Shown here piece after piece: positions 51,280-59,377 of a stretch of 64,000 bases of DNA. Each line of letters starts with the position of its first letter. Position 1 is the stretch's first letter. A model generated the notes under the pieces. The model worked only from the letters and a program-made list of their open reading frames with translations. It did not search any database and was not told the origin of the DNA. Source of the DNA: Caldatribacterium sp051549785 (GTDB lineage Bacteria > Atribacterota > Atribacteria > Atribacterales > Caldatribacteriaceae); NCBI RefSeq assembly GCF_051549785.1, contig NZ_CP189974.1, positions 1 through 64,000 on the forward strand, in the 5' to 3' direction. Both the position numbers and the translations under genes were made by a program.

Positions 51280-52438
51280 GGTCCTTGAGGAGTTTTTTGA
51301 GTTCCTGGATACCCCGCTTCAGCTGCTCGTCTTCACCGCTTGCCAGGACATCGGGAACGAGCCCCTGACCATTGATGTCCGTTCCATCGGCAAGGTAGTA
51401 CTTAGAAACCGTGAAGATGACGCCTCCTCCATGCGACAGGGGGGAAATCTCCTGAATGACACCTTTGCCGAAGGTCTTCTCTCCCACAAGGAGGGCGTGG
51501 GCCGCAAGACGGAGAATCCCTGCGAGGATTTCCGCGCCACTCGCCGTCCCCCGATTCACCAGGACCACTACAGGAGCCGAGACCAGGGGGTGTATGAAGT
51601 TTGTGATGGTCTCGCGCTTGCCATTCCGGTCCTCCACAAGGAGGAGTTTCTCCCCATAGGGCACGAAGAACCCTGCGGTGACAAGCGCTGCCGAAAGCAA
51701 TCCCCCGGGGTTGTTGCGAAGGTCAAGAATGAACCCCGTAACCCCCTGTGCGGCAAGATCAGTGAGGGCTTTCTGGACCTCATCGGCCGTTCGCCCGTGG
51801 AACTCGGAAATTCGTATAAGGCCGATACCCTCGGGGAGCACCTCGGCACTCACACTCTGGATTTTAATGATGCTTCGAACAACCTCCACGGTGATGTCCT
51901 CCGAAACCCCTTCTCGCCTCAAGGTGAGCACGACCCTGGTTCCCTCTGGCCCTCGCATTTTCTTCACCGCCTGGTCCAGAGACATACCAAGGGTCGACTC
52001 CCCGTCAATTGCCAGAATCACATCTCCTGCCTTCACCCCTGCTTTCTCTGCAGGAGAACCTGCAATGGGGGAGACAACGGTGAGCTTTTCATCCCGTATG
52101 GCGATAACAATCCCGATTCCCGAAAAAGCCCCTTCCAGGGTATCGCTGGTTTCAATCCTGTAGTCCTCGGGGTCGAGGTAACGAGCGTAAGGGTCCGGAA
52201 GGGCTCGAAGCACTCCCCGGATAGCCTCTTCAAGGAGTTTCCCCTCGTCCAAAGGATCTTCTGAGTAGAACTTCTCCCGGATGAGGGAGATGGTCTCAAA
52301 AAGCGGTTCCCAGTTCTCAAAACCCTTTTCTTTCCCAAGGCCAAAGGCCAGGAATTCCCGCTCAAGGAAGAAAAGGAGTACCCCAAACCCTACAAGAATC
52401 CCCAGAAATACCCGTAACCAGAGTCTTCTCTGCCCCAT
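51263..52438 (-). CDS. Carboxyl-terminal processing protease (CtpA, S41)
   Basis: A 391-residue S41 protease. An N-terminal anchor (LWLRVFLGILVGFGVLLFFL) is followed by a PDZ domain (about 105-185, SGIGIVIAIRDEKLTVVSP) and the protease core. The nucleophile Ser lies in NRGTASGAEILAGILR and the Lys in GEKTFGKGVIQEI. It cuts exported proteins such as cell-wall hydrolases, which suits its place beside envC-ftsX. Confidence 0.93.
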   Translation of the reverse strand: MGQRRLWLRVFLGILVGFGVLLFFLEREFLAFGLGKEKGFENWEPLFETISLIREKFYSEDPLDEGKLLEEAIRGVLRALPDPYARYLDPEDYRIETSDTLEGAFSGIGIVIAIRDEKLTVVSPIAGSPAEKAGVKAGDVILAIDGESTLGMSLDQAVKKMRGPEGTRVVLTLRREGVSEDITVEVVRSIIKIQSVSAEVLPEGIGLIRISEFHGRTADEVQKALTDLAAQGVTGFILDLRNNPGGLLSAALVTAGFFVPYGEKLLLVEDRNGKRETITNFIHPLVSAPVVVLVNRGTASGAEILAGILRLAAHALLVGEKTFGKGVIQEISPLSHGGGVIFTVSKYYLADGTDINGQGLVPDVLASGEDEQLKRGIQELKKLLKDHALAS

Positions 52439-52456
52439 GCGCTCTTCACCTCGAAT

Positions 52457-53629
52457 TCACTGAAGCCAGAGGAGGGGGTCCTCCTCACGGGCGCTTGTAC
52501 CCACCCGCACCTCAAAGTGTACCACTGGTCGTTCCACAAGGCCAGAGTCCCCGCTCAACGCAATGACCTGCCCTCCCCTGACTGTATCACCAGCCCGCAC
52601 TTGAATCTCTCCAAGATGGGCGTACACGGTGACCAGGTCGTTGCCATGATCGATAATGACGGTCTTCCCGTACCCCCTAATGGTGCTCGCGAGAAGCACC
52701 ACGCCGTCAGCTGCGGCGTACACCGGGGTTCCCACCGGACAGGCGATGTCGACTCCAGGGTTGTAGAAGGTGATGCCGTAGCGGGCGTCTTTCCACTCGC
52801 CAAATCGGCGGAAGATCGTTCCTCCTGACACAGGCCAGAAGAGCCGTCCACGTTTCACTGGAGCCTGAGGAGGAGAGGGCGTTTTCTTTCTCGCCAGTTC
52901 CTCCCGGAGTCTAGCCAGGGTGGCCTCAAGGTTCTCTCGCGCCTGGATGAGATCTTTGCGGTTTTTCTCAAGACGGGCCCGATCGGTCTCCAGACGCCGA
53001 AGAATCTCCTCCCGAGCTTTCCTGAGCTCGGCAAGGCGTCGATTCTCAAGGACCAGCCGCTCTTTCAGCACCACCTCGAGGCGGATGCGCTGCTTGATCT
53101 CCTCGAGTTTCCTCGCAAGTTCTTCCTGTCTTCTTGAGGCTTCCTCGATGGCGCTGCTTTTTGCCCTGAGGCACTGGGCAACCCAGTAAGTATTGGCCTC
53201 CCACTCGCCCGGAGAAATCCCGCCGACAAGGCTCTGCAGCACCACCTCACCGGTGCCCACCCGGTAAGCTCCTCTGGCAATCGCCTCCTGGCTGCTCTTT
53301 TCCTGGAGAATACCCCGCTGCAGGCTCTCCACTTCTTGCTCAAGCTGCTTCCTCTGCTTCTCCAGAGTAAGAATCCGTTCCCGGGATCTTGCGATATCCG
53401 CTTCGGCGGTGGCAATCTGCTTTTCGAGCTTGGCAAGTTCACCGGAGAGGTCCTTCGCGCTTGAGAGCACCTTCTTGAGTTCACCCTCAAGGCGTGCCTG
53501 TTCCTTCCGAAGTTCCTCGAGTTTTTTCGTCTGCAGGGCAATTTCATCCTCGAGGGAATCCGGGCTCCCCAGAGCCCAGGGCGAACACACAAAGAGCACG
53601 ACAAGGAGGATAAGCACAGCGCACCTCAC
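52457..53629 (-). CDS. envC: EnvC-like murein hydrolase activator (degenerate LytM)
   Basis: A 390-residue exported protein. A signal peptide (RCAVLILLVVLFVCSPWALG) leads a long coiled coil (about 20-260) and a C-terminal LytM/M23 domain. In active M23 enzymes HxGxD and HxH bind zinc; here these are NPGVD and VVH, so the enzyme should be inactive. That is the EnvC pattern, activating amidases under FtsEX control. GTG 53629 overlaps the ftsX stop (GTGA); the longer upstream frame is rejected. Confidence 0.9.
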   Translation of the reverse strand: MRCAVLILLVVLFVCSPWALGSPDSLEDEIALQTKKLEELRKEQARLEGELKKVLSSAKDLSGELAKLEKQIATAEADIARSRERILTLEKQRKQLEQEVESLQRGILQEKSSQEAIARGAYRVGTGEVVLQSLVGGISPGEWEANTYWVAQCLRAKSSAIEEASRRQEELARKLEEIKQRIRLEVVLKERLVLENRRLAELRKAREEILRRLETDRARLEKNRKDLIQARENLEATLARLREELARKKTPSPPQAPVKRGRLFWPVSGGTIFRRFGEWKDARYGITFYNPGVDIACPVGTPVYAAADGVVLLASTIRGYGKTVIIDHGNDLVTVYAHLGEIQVRAGDTVRGGQVIALSGDSGLVERPVVHFEVRVGTSAREEDPLLWLQ

Positions 53630-54489
53630 GGTCTTCTCCTCCGGGCCCTCCAGTGTCCCAAAAGCACCCCCAGAACGCCCATCCCACACCCCACACCAAG
53701 GTCTAAGGGGAGGAAAACCATGGCGAGCTCCTCCACGTTCACCCACAAAAACCCGGGAAAGGCCTCACCCACAAGGCGAAAGAAAGGCACAAAGAAGGCA
53801 AGGCTCAAAAGGTACGCCCCCGCACCACCCAGAAGCCCCCCGAAAAGCCCTTCAAGGAGAAAAGGCGCCAGGGAAAAAGCCGGAGGTGCTCCCACAAGGG
53901 ACAGCACCTCGACTTCCCTCCCCCGAAGCTGCACCACCAGGGCTGTGGTCACCACGATGGCAAAAACCCCAAACCCTAAAACTCCAAGGAAAAACCCGCC
54001 CAGGGCTTTAAGCAAAAGCCGGAAAAGGCGGAGGAATCCCTCGACCTCTTTTCCTCCGCAGAATACCTCGGCGAAGGCCTCTTCCGTACGGAGAATAGCA
54101 GCGATGTCGGGGAGATCCTCGATGTGCCGGGGAACGACCTCAAGAGAGGCGGGGAAGGAAATGCCTGCAACCTCTCCCTCGGAAAGCCCAAGACGCTCGA
54201 GAAAACGGGCCCTCGCCTCTTCGGGAGAGACCAGAACTACCCGCCCCACCAGAGGATGCCGGGCAATTTCCTCCCGAACCCGTTCCACAGACTCCCTGCT
54301 CACATCCTCACGGAAAATGGCCCGAATCGTGAAATGCTCACGCCAGTGTTCCCGCAACCTCACCGCCTCGAGGTACCCAAAAACCGTGGCATTCACCAGA
54401 ACACCGGCAAAAAGGACGCTCAGAACACCGAGAACGAAAAGGCCGGGACGGCGAAACATATAGCGGGAAACACGCCCCATGTTCAGCAT
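53626..54489 (-). CDS. ftsX: Cell-division membrane protein FtsX
   Basis: A 287-residue membrane protein. A first helix near residues 15-37 is followed by an extracytoplasmic domain (RAIFREDVSRESVERVREEI) and three C-terminal helices ending in GVGCGMGVLGVLLG. It partners FtsE; together they transmit ATP hydrolysis to EnvC across the membrane. It overlaps ftsE by 7 bases and envC by 4. Confidence 0.94.
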   Translation of the reverse strand: MLNMGRVSRYMFRRPGLFVLGVLSVLFAGVLVNATVFGYLEAVRLREHWREHFTIRAIFREDVSRESVERVREEIARHPLVGRVVLVSPEEARARFLERLGLSEGEVAGISFPASLEVVPRHIEDLPDIAAILRTEEAFAEVFCGGKEVEGFLRLFRLLLKALGGFFLGVLGFGVFAIVVTTALVVQLRGREVEVLSLVGAPPAFSLAPFLLEGLFGGLLGGAGAYLLSLAFFVPFFRLVGEAFPGFLWVNVEELAMVFLPLDLGVGCGMGVLGVLLGHWRARRRRP

Positions 54490-55154
54490 CTCTCCCCCCG
54501 GATTCGTCCCCGCTCAAGCAAAATCGCCCGCGCCGGGAAGCGCTCAAGGAGAGCTTCGTTGTGGGTGGCCACGATGACCGTCACGCGATCATTCCGGGAA
54601 AGGTTCCAGAGGAGATTCAGAACCTCAAGCGCTGAGGCAGCGTCGAGATTTCCCGTTGGTTCATCGGCAAGAACAAGCTTTGGTCGATGAACTAAGGCAC
54701 GCCCAACGCAGAGTTTCTGCTTCTCTCCCCCTGAGAGCCATCGAGCCCTGAATGTGCTTTTCTTCTCAAGACCAAGAAGACGCAGTACATCCCAGGCGAC
54801 CTTTCTGGCCTCCTTCCCGTTAACTCCAAGGACCACAAGAGGTGCTACAAGGTGCTCGTACACCGTCCAATCCGGGACAATCTCCAGGTCCTGAAAGACC
54901 ACACCCAGGTGCTGCCGGAGAAAGGGGACAAAGCGGGGATCCAGGGTGTCAATCCGGCGTCCGGAAAACCATATTTCCCCCTCGGTGGGTCGCTCTTCTT
55001 GAGTAATGAGCCGGAAGAGCGTCGTTTTCCCGGCTCCAGTCGGTCCCTGGAGGAAAAGGAACTCCCCCCTCTCCACGGTAAAGGTCACCTTTTCCAGGGC
55101 CCGGATCCCGGGGGGATACACCTTTGAGACTCCGCGGAACTCCAAAAACGCCAT
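54483..55154 (-). CDS. ftsE: Cell-division ATP-binding protein FtsE
   Basis: A 223-residue ABC ATPase. Walker A is GPTGAGKTTLFRL, signature LSGGEKQKLCVGRA and Walker B LVLADEPTGNLD. It energises FtsX. GGAGAACC precedes the ATG. The next gene upstream is a surface glycosyltransferase, and an extended -10 promoter lies between them. Confidence 0.95.
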   Translation of the reverse strand: MAFLEFRGVSKVYPPGIRALEKVTFTVERGEFLFLQGPTGAGKTTLFRLITQEERPTEGEIWFSGRRIDTLDPRFVPFLRQHLGVVFQDLEIVPDWTVYEHLVAPLVVLGVNGKEARKVAWDVLRLLGLEKKSTFRARWLSGGEKQKLCVGRALVHRPKLVLADEPTGNLDAASALEVLNLLWNLSRNDRVTVIVATHNEALLERFPARAILLERGRIRGERC

Positions 55155-55184
55155 GGTTCTCCTCTCTCACCCCGTATTATACCA
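55155..55184 (-). promoter_or_regulatory. Extended -10 promoter of the ftsE operon
   Basis: Minus-strand TGGTATAAT (55176-55184) has the extended -10 TG. No good -35 is visible. It lies in the last codons of the glycosyltransferase gene, 22 bases before the ftsE ATG, so ftsEX can be expressed apart from the surface polymer genes. Confidence 0.5.
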
Positions 55185-55910
55185 CCCCCACCATTTCTCC
55201 CTGAGAAGCCAGAGGCCAAAGCGAAGGAAAGCCGGAACCACACGCCGGATCCTCCGGGGTTCAAGGAACAGTCGCCACAGCCACTCAAGGCCGAGGGAAC
55301 GGAAAAGAAGGGGAGCACGGGGAAGCCTCCCTGCCCACACATCGAAACTCCCTCCAACACCCATGAAAACCTTCGCCGGAAGCACCTCCCGATAGCGGGC
55401 AATCCAGAGCTCTTGTTTTGGCACACCCATGCCCACAAAGAGCACTTCCGGAGCGGCACGCTTAATGTCCTCGACGACCTCCGCATCGTCGGTGAAGTAC
55501 CCGTGGTGACACCCGCAGACCTTGAGACCCGGATAGCGGTGCTGCATGGCCTGGACGGCCCGCTGCGCCACACCCTCCCGGGCACCGAGGAAGTAAAACC
55601 CCCAGCCCCGTTCGCTCCCCCACGCCATGATGGCCTCCGCTACGTCTATTCCCGGAAGCCGCCGAAGAACCCCGCACCGCAAGAAGCGGGAAGCCCACAC
55701 CACCCCCATGCCATCGGGAAGACGAAGCTCAGCTGAAGCAAGAACCTCGAGGAAGCGAGGATCGCGGAGCACCAGCATCTCTGGATTCACCGTCACAATG
55801 TGGAGCTTTCTGCCCTGCTCCACAGCGTCCTCAACCACACTCCGCAAATCCTCAAGTCCCCCGGCAAAAAAGGAATACCCCAGAAGTGTAACAGCCAGCA
55901 CAGACCTCAC
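55167..55910 (-). CDS. WecG/TagA/CpsF-family glycosyltransferase
   Basis: A 247-residue enzyme. Family segments are HIVTVNPEMLVLRDPRF, LRLPDGMGVVWASRF and LFVGMGVPKQELWIARYREV. It transfers N-acetylmannosamine-type sugars in surface polymer or teichoic-acid linkage synthesis. It overlaps csaB by 4 bases. Confidence 0.92.
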   Translation of the reverse strand: MRSVLAVTLLGYSFFAGGLEDLRSVVEDAVEQGRKLHIVTVNPEMLVLRDPRFLEVLASAELRLPDGMGVVWASRFLRCGVLRRLPGIDVAEAIMAWGSERGWGFYFLGAREGVAQRAVQAMQHRYPGLKVCGCHHGYFTDDAEVVEDIKRAAPEVLFVGMGVPKQELWIARYREVLPAKVFMGVGGSFDVWAGRLPRAPLLFRSLGLEWLWRLFLEPRRIRRVVPAFLRFGLWLLREKWWGWYNTG

Positions 55911-56974
55911 CCCAGGGTGCTTTCCAGAAGGCGGGCAAGCTCTCCCTTTGCAGCAAGCGCTCGCTTTCGGAACACATCTTGCAAGACGCGCGTCTTTTCA
56001 CGAAGTACCGCAGCGTCCTGTAGGACAGTGCAAAGCAGGGCAGGTTCAAGCGCCGCCAGGGACAGGAGGTTTTTCCCCTCCCAGTGAGCGCTGAAGGCCA
56101 CGATCTTCGGGTCAAGGTCAAAGGCCCACCAGGGAACACCGCTTTGGGTGGCCAGCACCAGGGGATGGAAGCGCATGCTCACCACTCCAGAAAGTCCCGA
56201 AAAATAGGAGAGAACCTCAGAAACTCTGGAGAAGACGTATACCGGGGCGCGGAGATGTCCTGCAAAGGACTCTGCGACCTCTTGATCCTCCCCCCGGTGG
56301 AACGCCACGAATTCAAGGTCCCACCCCTCCTTCTGGAGCCTCCGCAATCCTTCACAGAGTACTTCCTTTCGCCCCAGGGCCTCCCGCCGCAGGAAAATCC
56401 CAAGACGCGGCGAAGACGTTCTCGCTTCCTCCTGTTCAAGGAGGAAAACCGGATCGGCCCCCAGAGAAGCAGGACAAAGGCGGTGTTCTTCAAGGAACGC
56501 CAGGGTGGCCTCATCCCGGGCAAGGAACAGCCGCACCCGGCGAAGGAGCTTCCTGACAAGCTTCACACTGAGCTTCCTTCGAAAAGGACCAAGGCCGCAA
56601 CCAAAAAAGACCACCGGCTTTCCTACGCGCTGAGCCAGAGACAGAAAGGCCGTGTAGTACAGGAGGGAGCGAAAACTGGTGGCATCCTGAAGGAGACTCC
56701 CCCCACCCACGACAACTCCCAGGCTCTCAAAGAGTGCCGAGAGCACCCGATCAGGGCGCCGCCGCTCCACCAGGATTACCTCCCCGGGAAGCGGAGGCAC
56801 AAGGGATGGATTTCCCACAATCACCCGGTAGGCGAAAGGAAGGGAGCGTTCCTGCCTGATGTCCTCAAGCGCCCTGAGTGTCGCAAGCAGGCTCAGCTCA
56901 TCCCCCCAGTTGCCGAAGCCATAGTACCCGTAGAGCACAAGGGGGATTCTCCGGGAAGGCGTTATGCGCCCCAT
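55907..56974 (-). CDS. csaB: Polysaccharide pyruvyl transferase (CsaB-like)
   Basis: A 355-residue CsaB-like protein. It has LVLYGYYGFGNWGDELSLLA, GGGSLLQDATSFRSLLYYT and GVVSMRFHPLVLATQSGVPW. CsaB adds pyruvate to secondary cell-wall polymers, which anchors S-layer proteins. The ATG at 56974 overlaps the DUF5693 stop by 13 bases. Neighbours (DUF5693, WecG) fit a surface-polymer cluster. Confidence 0.92.
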   Translation of the reverse strand: MGRITPSRRIPLVLYGYYGFGNWGDELSLLATLRALEDIRQERSLPFAYRVIVGNPSLVPPLPGEVILVERRRPDRVLSALFESLGVVVGGGSLLQDATSFRSLLYYTAFLSLAQRVGKPVVFFGCGLGPFRRKLSVKLVRKLLRRVRLFLARDEATLAFLEEHRLCPASLGADPVFLLEQEEARTSSPRLGIFLRREALGRKEVLCEGLRRLQKEGWDLEFVAFHRGEDQEVAESFAGHLRAPVYVFSRVSEVLSYFSGLSGVVSMRFHPLVLATQSGVPWWAFDLDPKIVAFSAHWEGKNLLSLAALEPALLCTVLQDAAVLREKTRVLQDVFRKRALAAKGELARLLESTLG

Positions 56975-58815
56975 CGGCCCACCGTGCGCCAGAGCCAGAG
57001 CGCGAAGAGCACGGCGAGATAGTACACACCAAAGACCGGAAAACTCAGGGAAAGGGCGTTCACGAAGCGGAGGAGGATGAAAAAAAGCGGCGTGTGGAGG
57101 TGGCAGAAGGAATTCACCAGGGTCACAAACCCTACGGTTGCCGAGAGCCAGAGCACCATCCGGTACACCGGCCGGAGGTCCCGGAGGCACGCAAGAAGCC
57201 ACAGGGCCGGGTACCCGATGAGGAACTCCTTGGTCCGGGGACGGGCAAAGAGCACCCGCTCAAGGAACGCCCGCATCCGACTCTCTAACTCTCCCGCTCC
57301 AAGAAGGGGGAAATTCCCCGAACGGGTGAGATAGAGCACAAAGGCCACTCCAAGCACCACAGCGATGAGGAGTTCAAATCGCCGAAGACCTCCAAGGAGT
57401 ACTTCCTGAAGACTTCCCCCAAGAAGGCGGCGACGGAAAAGGTAAAGGAAGACAAGCACCACAGGAAGTGTGAGCATGACCTTCACACCGAAGTACTGCT
57501 CAATGCGCTGGACGAAAAGCCAGTGGTACAGTCCCTGGGCAATGACAAGGGAACCCGCGAAAGCCACGAGAAAGGCCTCAAGGATACCCCGAAATTTCCT
57601 CCCCTGAGAAAACTCTTCCACAAGGAGCATGACCGAAAGCGTCGGTGCGGTCACTCCGGCACAGAGGCCGATGATTTTCATCCCCCAGAGGGGACTGGCA
57701 AAGACCGCACCTGAAAGGAGCGTTCCTCCCAAAAACCCCAGCCAGAGGGGGAGACGGGAGAACAGCGCCTCAAGGAGGAAAAGGGCAAAAAACGAAACCA
57801 CAAAGGCAGAGAGCACAAGAAACGCCTGTGAGGGGGCGAAGGCTCTGTGGGGGAGAGAGGGCAGACCAAAGGCCAACCCCTGTGTCTGGATATCCCCACG
57901 AAGGGCCTGAAGGTACGCCAGATTCTGTTCCCAGCCAGTGAAAGAGGGTTCGGTGAAAAGACGAAGGTACAGTACCCGAATTGAGCGTTCCTTTAGGGCC
58001 CGAAGAAACCGTTCCCGGGCCGTTCCGGGAGTGTAGTTCTTGAGCTCATCGGGGGGAATGCTGTGCACCCGGAGCGTCCACTGGGGCAAAAGCCGCGCCA
58101 GGGTGTCCTCACCCTTCTGCCCCACGAATTCCACGTACCCAAAAAAGAGCCCACGGCTACTGAGAAAGTCAGCGAACCTCCGGAGTGACTGAGGATTCCC
58201 GTATCCCGGAATGCTATCACCAGAAGCGATGACCCCCACCACTCCCTCGTTCTTCCACACGTCGTCCCCAAGGAGGCGGGAGAGCACTTCAGGGGAAACG
58301 TTCAGATAGTTGTACGGTCGAAGGACCAGGGTACAACCTTCTTCCCTCAGGCGCCGGATGAGATCCCTGTCCCAGCCAAGACCCACCTTTTCCTCCTCTT
58401 CAGGAAGCAGGCTCACCCCGAGAACTTCTCCAAAAACCTCCACCCGTTTCCCCAGGGTACTCAGCCGCTCCACCAAGGTCTTTCGCACCGTTTCTGAAGC
58501 AACGGTGAAGTACTGAAGGTAAGGTGGAGCATCAGGGGGTGCGGGAGCAGGAACAAGCAAACCCCGCGCTTTCAGGGTTTTCAGGGACCATTCGCTCACC
58601 CCAAAGACGGCAAACCCTTGTTGCCTCAGTTCCCGGGCAAGCCCAAAGGGGTCCACACCTTTCGTGCGGGCAAACCACTCTAAGTCATCCCAGTCCACCA
58701 CAAGGAGAACGCTACGGTTCTCTCGTTCCCGGGCTATGCGCTCAAGGGCAAAGGGGAAAGCCGCCACAAGGACGACGATGCTCAGAAGGACAAGAAGGCG
58801 CCTCCCCGGCATCAC
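56962..58815 (-). CDS. DUF5693 family membrane protein
   Basis: A 617-residue protein. After an N-terminal helix (RLLVLLSIVVLVAAFPFAL) there is a cytoplasm-external domain (to about 320) and then about eight membrane helices. The pattern and the csaB neighbourhood match DUF5693, of unknown function. It may help polymer export or S-layer anchoring. It overlaps the biotin carrier gene by 4 bases. Confidence 0.85.
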   Translation of the reverse strand: MMPGRRLLVLLSIVVLVAAFPFALERIARERENRSVLLVVDWDDLEWFARTKGVDPFGLARELRQQGFAVFGVSEWSLKTLKARGLLVPAPAPPDAPPYLQYFTVASETVRKTLVERLSTLGKRVEVFGEVLGVSLLPEEEEKVGLGWDRDLIRRLREEGCTLVLRPYNYLNVSPEVLSRLLGDDVWKNEGVVGVIASGDSIPGYGNPQSLRRFADFLSSRGLFFGYVEFVGQKGEDTLARLLPQWTLRVHSIPPDELKNYTPGTARERFLRALKERSIRVLYLRLFTEPSFTGWEQNLAYLQALRGDIQTQGLAFGLPSLPHRAFAPSQAFLVLSAFVVSFFALFLLEALFSRLPLWLGFLGGTLLSGAVFASPLWGMKIIGLCAGVTAPTLSVMLLVEEFSQGRKFRGILEAFLVAFAGSLVIAQGLYHWLFVQRIEQYFGVKVMLTLPVVLVFLYLFRRRLLGGSLQEVLLGGLRRFELLIAVVLGVAFVLYLTRSGNFPLLGAGELESRMRAFLERVLFARPRTKEFLIGYPALWLLACLRDLRPVYRMVLWLSATVGFVTLVNSFCHLHTPLFFILLRFVNALSLSFPVFGVYYLAVLFALWLWRTVGRWGA

Positions 58816-59177
58816 AGACGCACCTCTTCGACGTCAAAGAGGGGATCGCCCACGTCCACGGTGTCGTTCTCCTCAACGTAGACCTGCGTGATCACCCCAT
58901 CGTGTTCCACCGGAATCTCGTTCTCCATCTTCATGGCTTCAAGAATCACCGCAACGTGTCCGGCCCGGACCTCGTCCCCCTTCTTCACGTTGACGGCCAC
59001 AATCCGCCCCGGCATGGGCGCCCGAACGGTGGTGGTCACCCGAAGGCCCTCAGCGGGTTTTGATTCTCCAATCCTTCGAATGTCACTCACGCTAAAGGCT
59101 TTCTTCTCACCCCCGGTGATCTCCACAACCTCGACCTCGTACTCCTCACCGTTCACCCGAACGAGGAATTTCCGCAC
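58812..59177 (-). CDS. Biotin carboxyl carrier domain protein
   Basis: A 121-residue protein. The biotin lysine is in ILEAMKMENEIPVEHDG. The N-terminal 45 residues (KFLVRVNGEEYEVEVVE) resemble the oxaloacetate/methylmalonyl-CoA decarboxylase linker. It carries carboxybiotin between subunits. It follows the small protein gene by 5 bases. Confidence 0.93.
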   Translation of the reverse strand: MRKFLVRVNGEEYEVEVVEITGGEKKAFSVSDIRRIGESKPAEGLRVTTTVRAPMPGRIVAVNVKKGDEVRAGHVAVILEAMKMENEIPVEHDGVITQVYVEENDTVDVGDPLFDVEEVRL

Positions 59178-59182
59178 GATCC

Positions 59183-59377
59183 TTACCTCCCCAGACGAAT
59201 CCGCAGGCGTCCTTCCTGCAGAGCCAGTGCTTTCCAGGCATGGCTTTTCCGCAAAACGTAAGGCTTCTGACGTGGAGACTCTTCAGCTGTTTCCAGAAAT
59301 TCCATGAGCGCAGCCACAATGGCAGCAACGACCTCTGGTTTCACACCCACCCCAAGGTCACACCGGGAAATTGCCAT
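59183..59377 (-). CDS. Small decarboxylase accessory (gamma/delta-like) protein
   Basis: A 64-residue protein. KPEVVAAIVAALMEFLETAE and KSHAWKALALQEGRLRIR resemble the small C-terminal domain of carboxylase gamma/delta subunits. It overlaps the carboxyltransferase by 20 bases. The start ATG follows GGAAGGGGAAAAAGC. The typical N-terminal membrane helix of OadG is missing, so the assignment is context-based. Confidence 0.5.
   Translation of the reverse strand: MAISRCDLGVGVKPEVVAAIVAALMEFLETAEESPRQKPYVLRKSHAWKALALQEGRLRIRLGR

Noticed and set aside
59183..59377. Na+-pump gamma subunit (OadG) proper
   Set aside because: No N-terminal membrane helix is present, so only a gamma/delta-like accessory call is kept.
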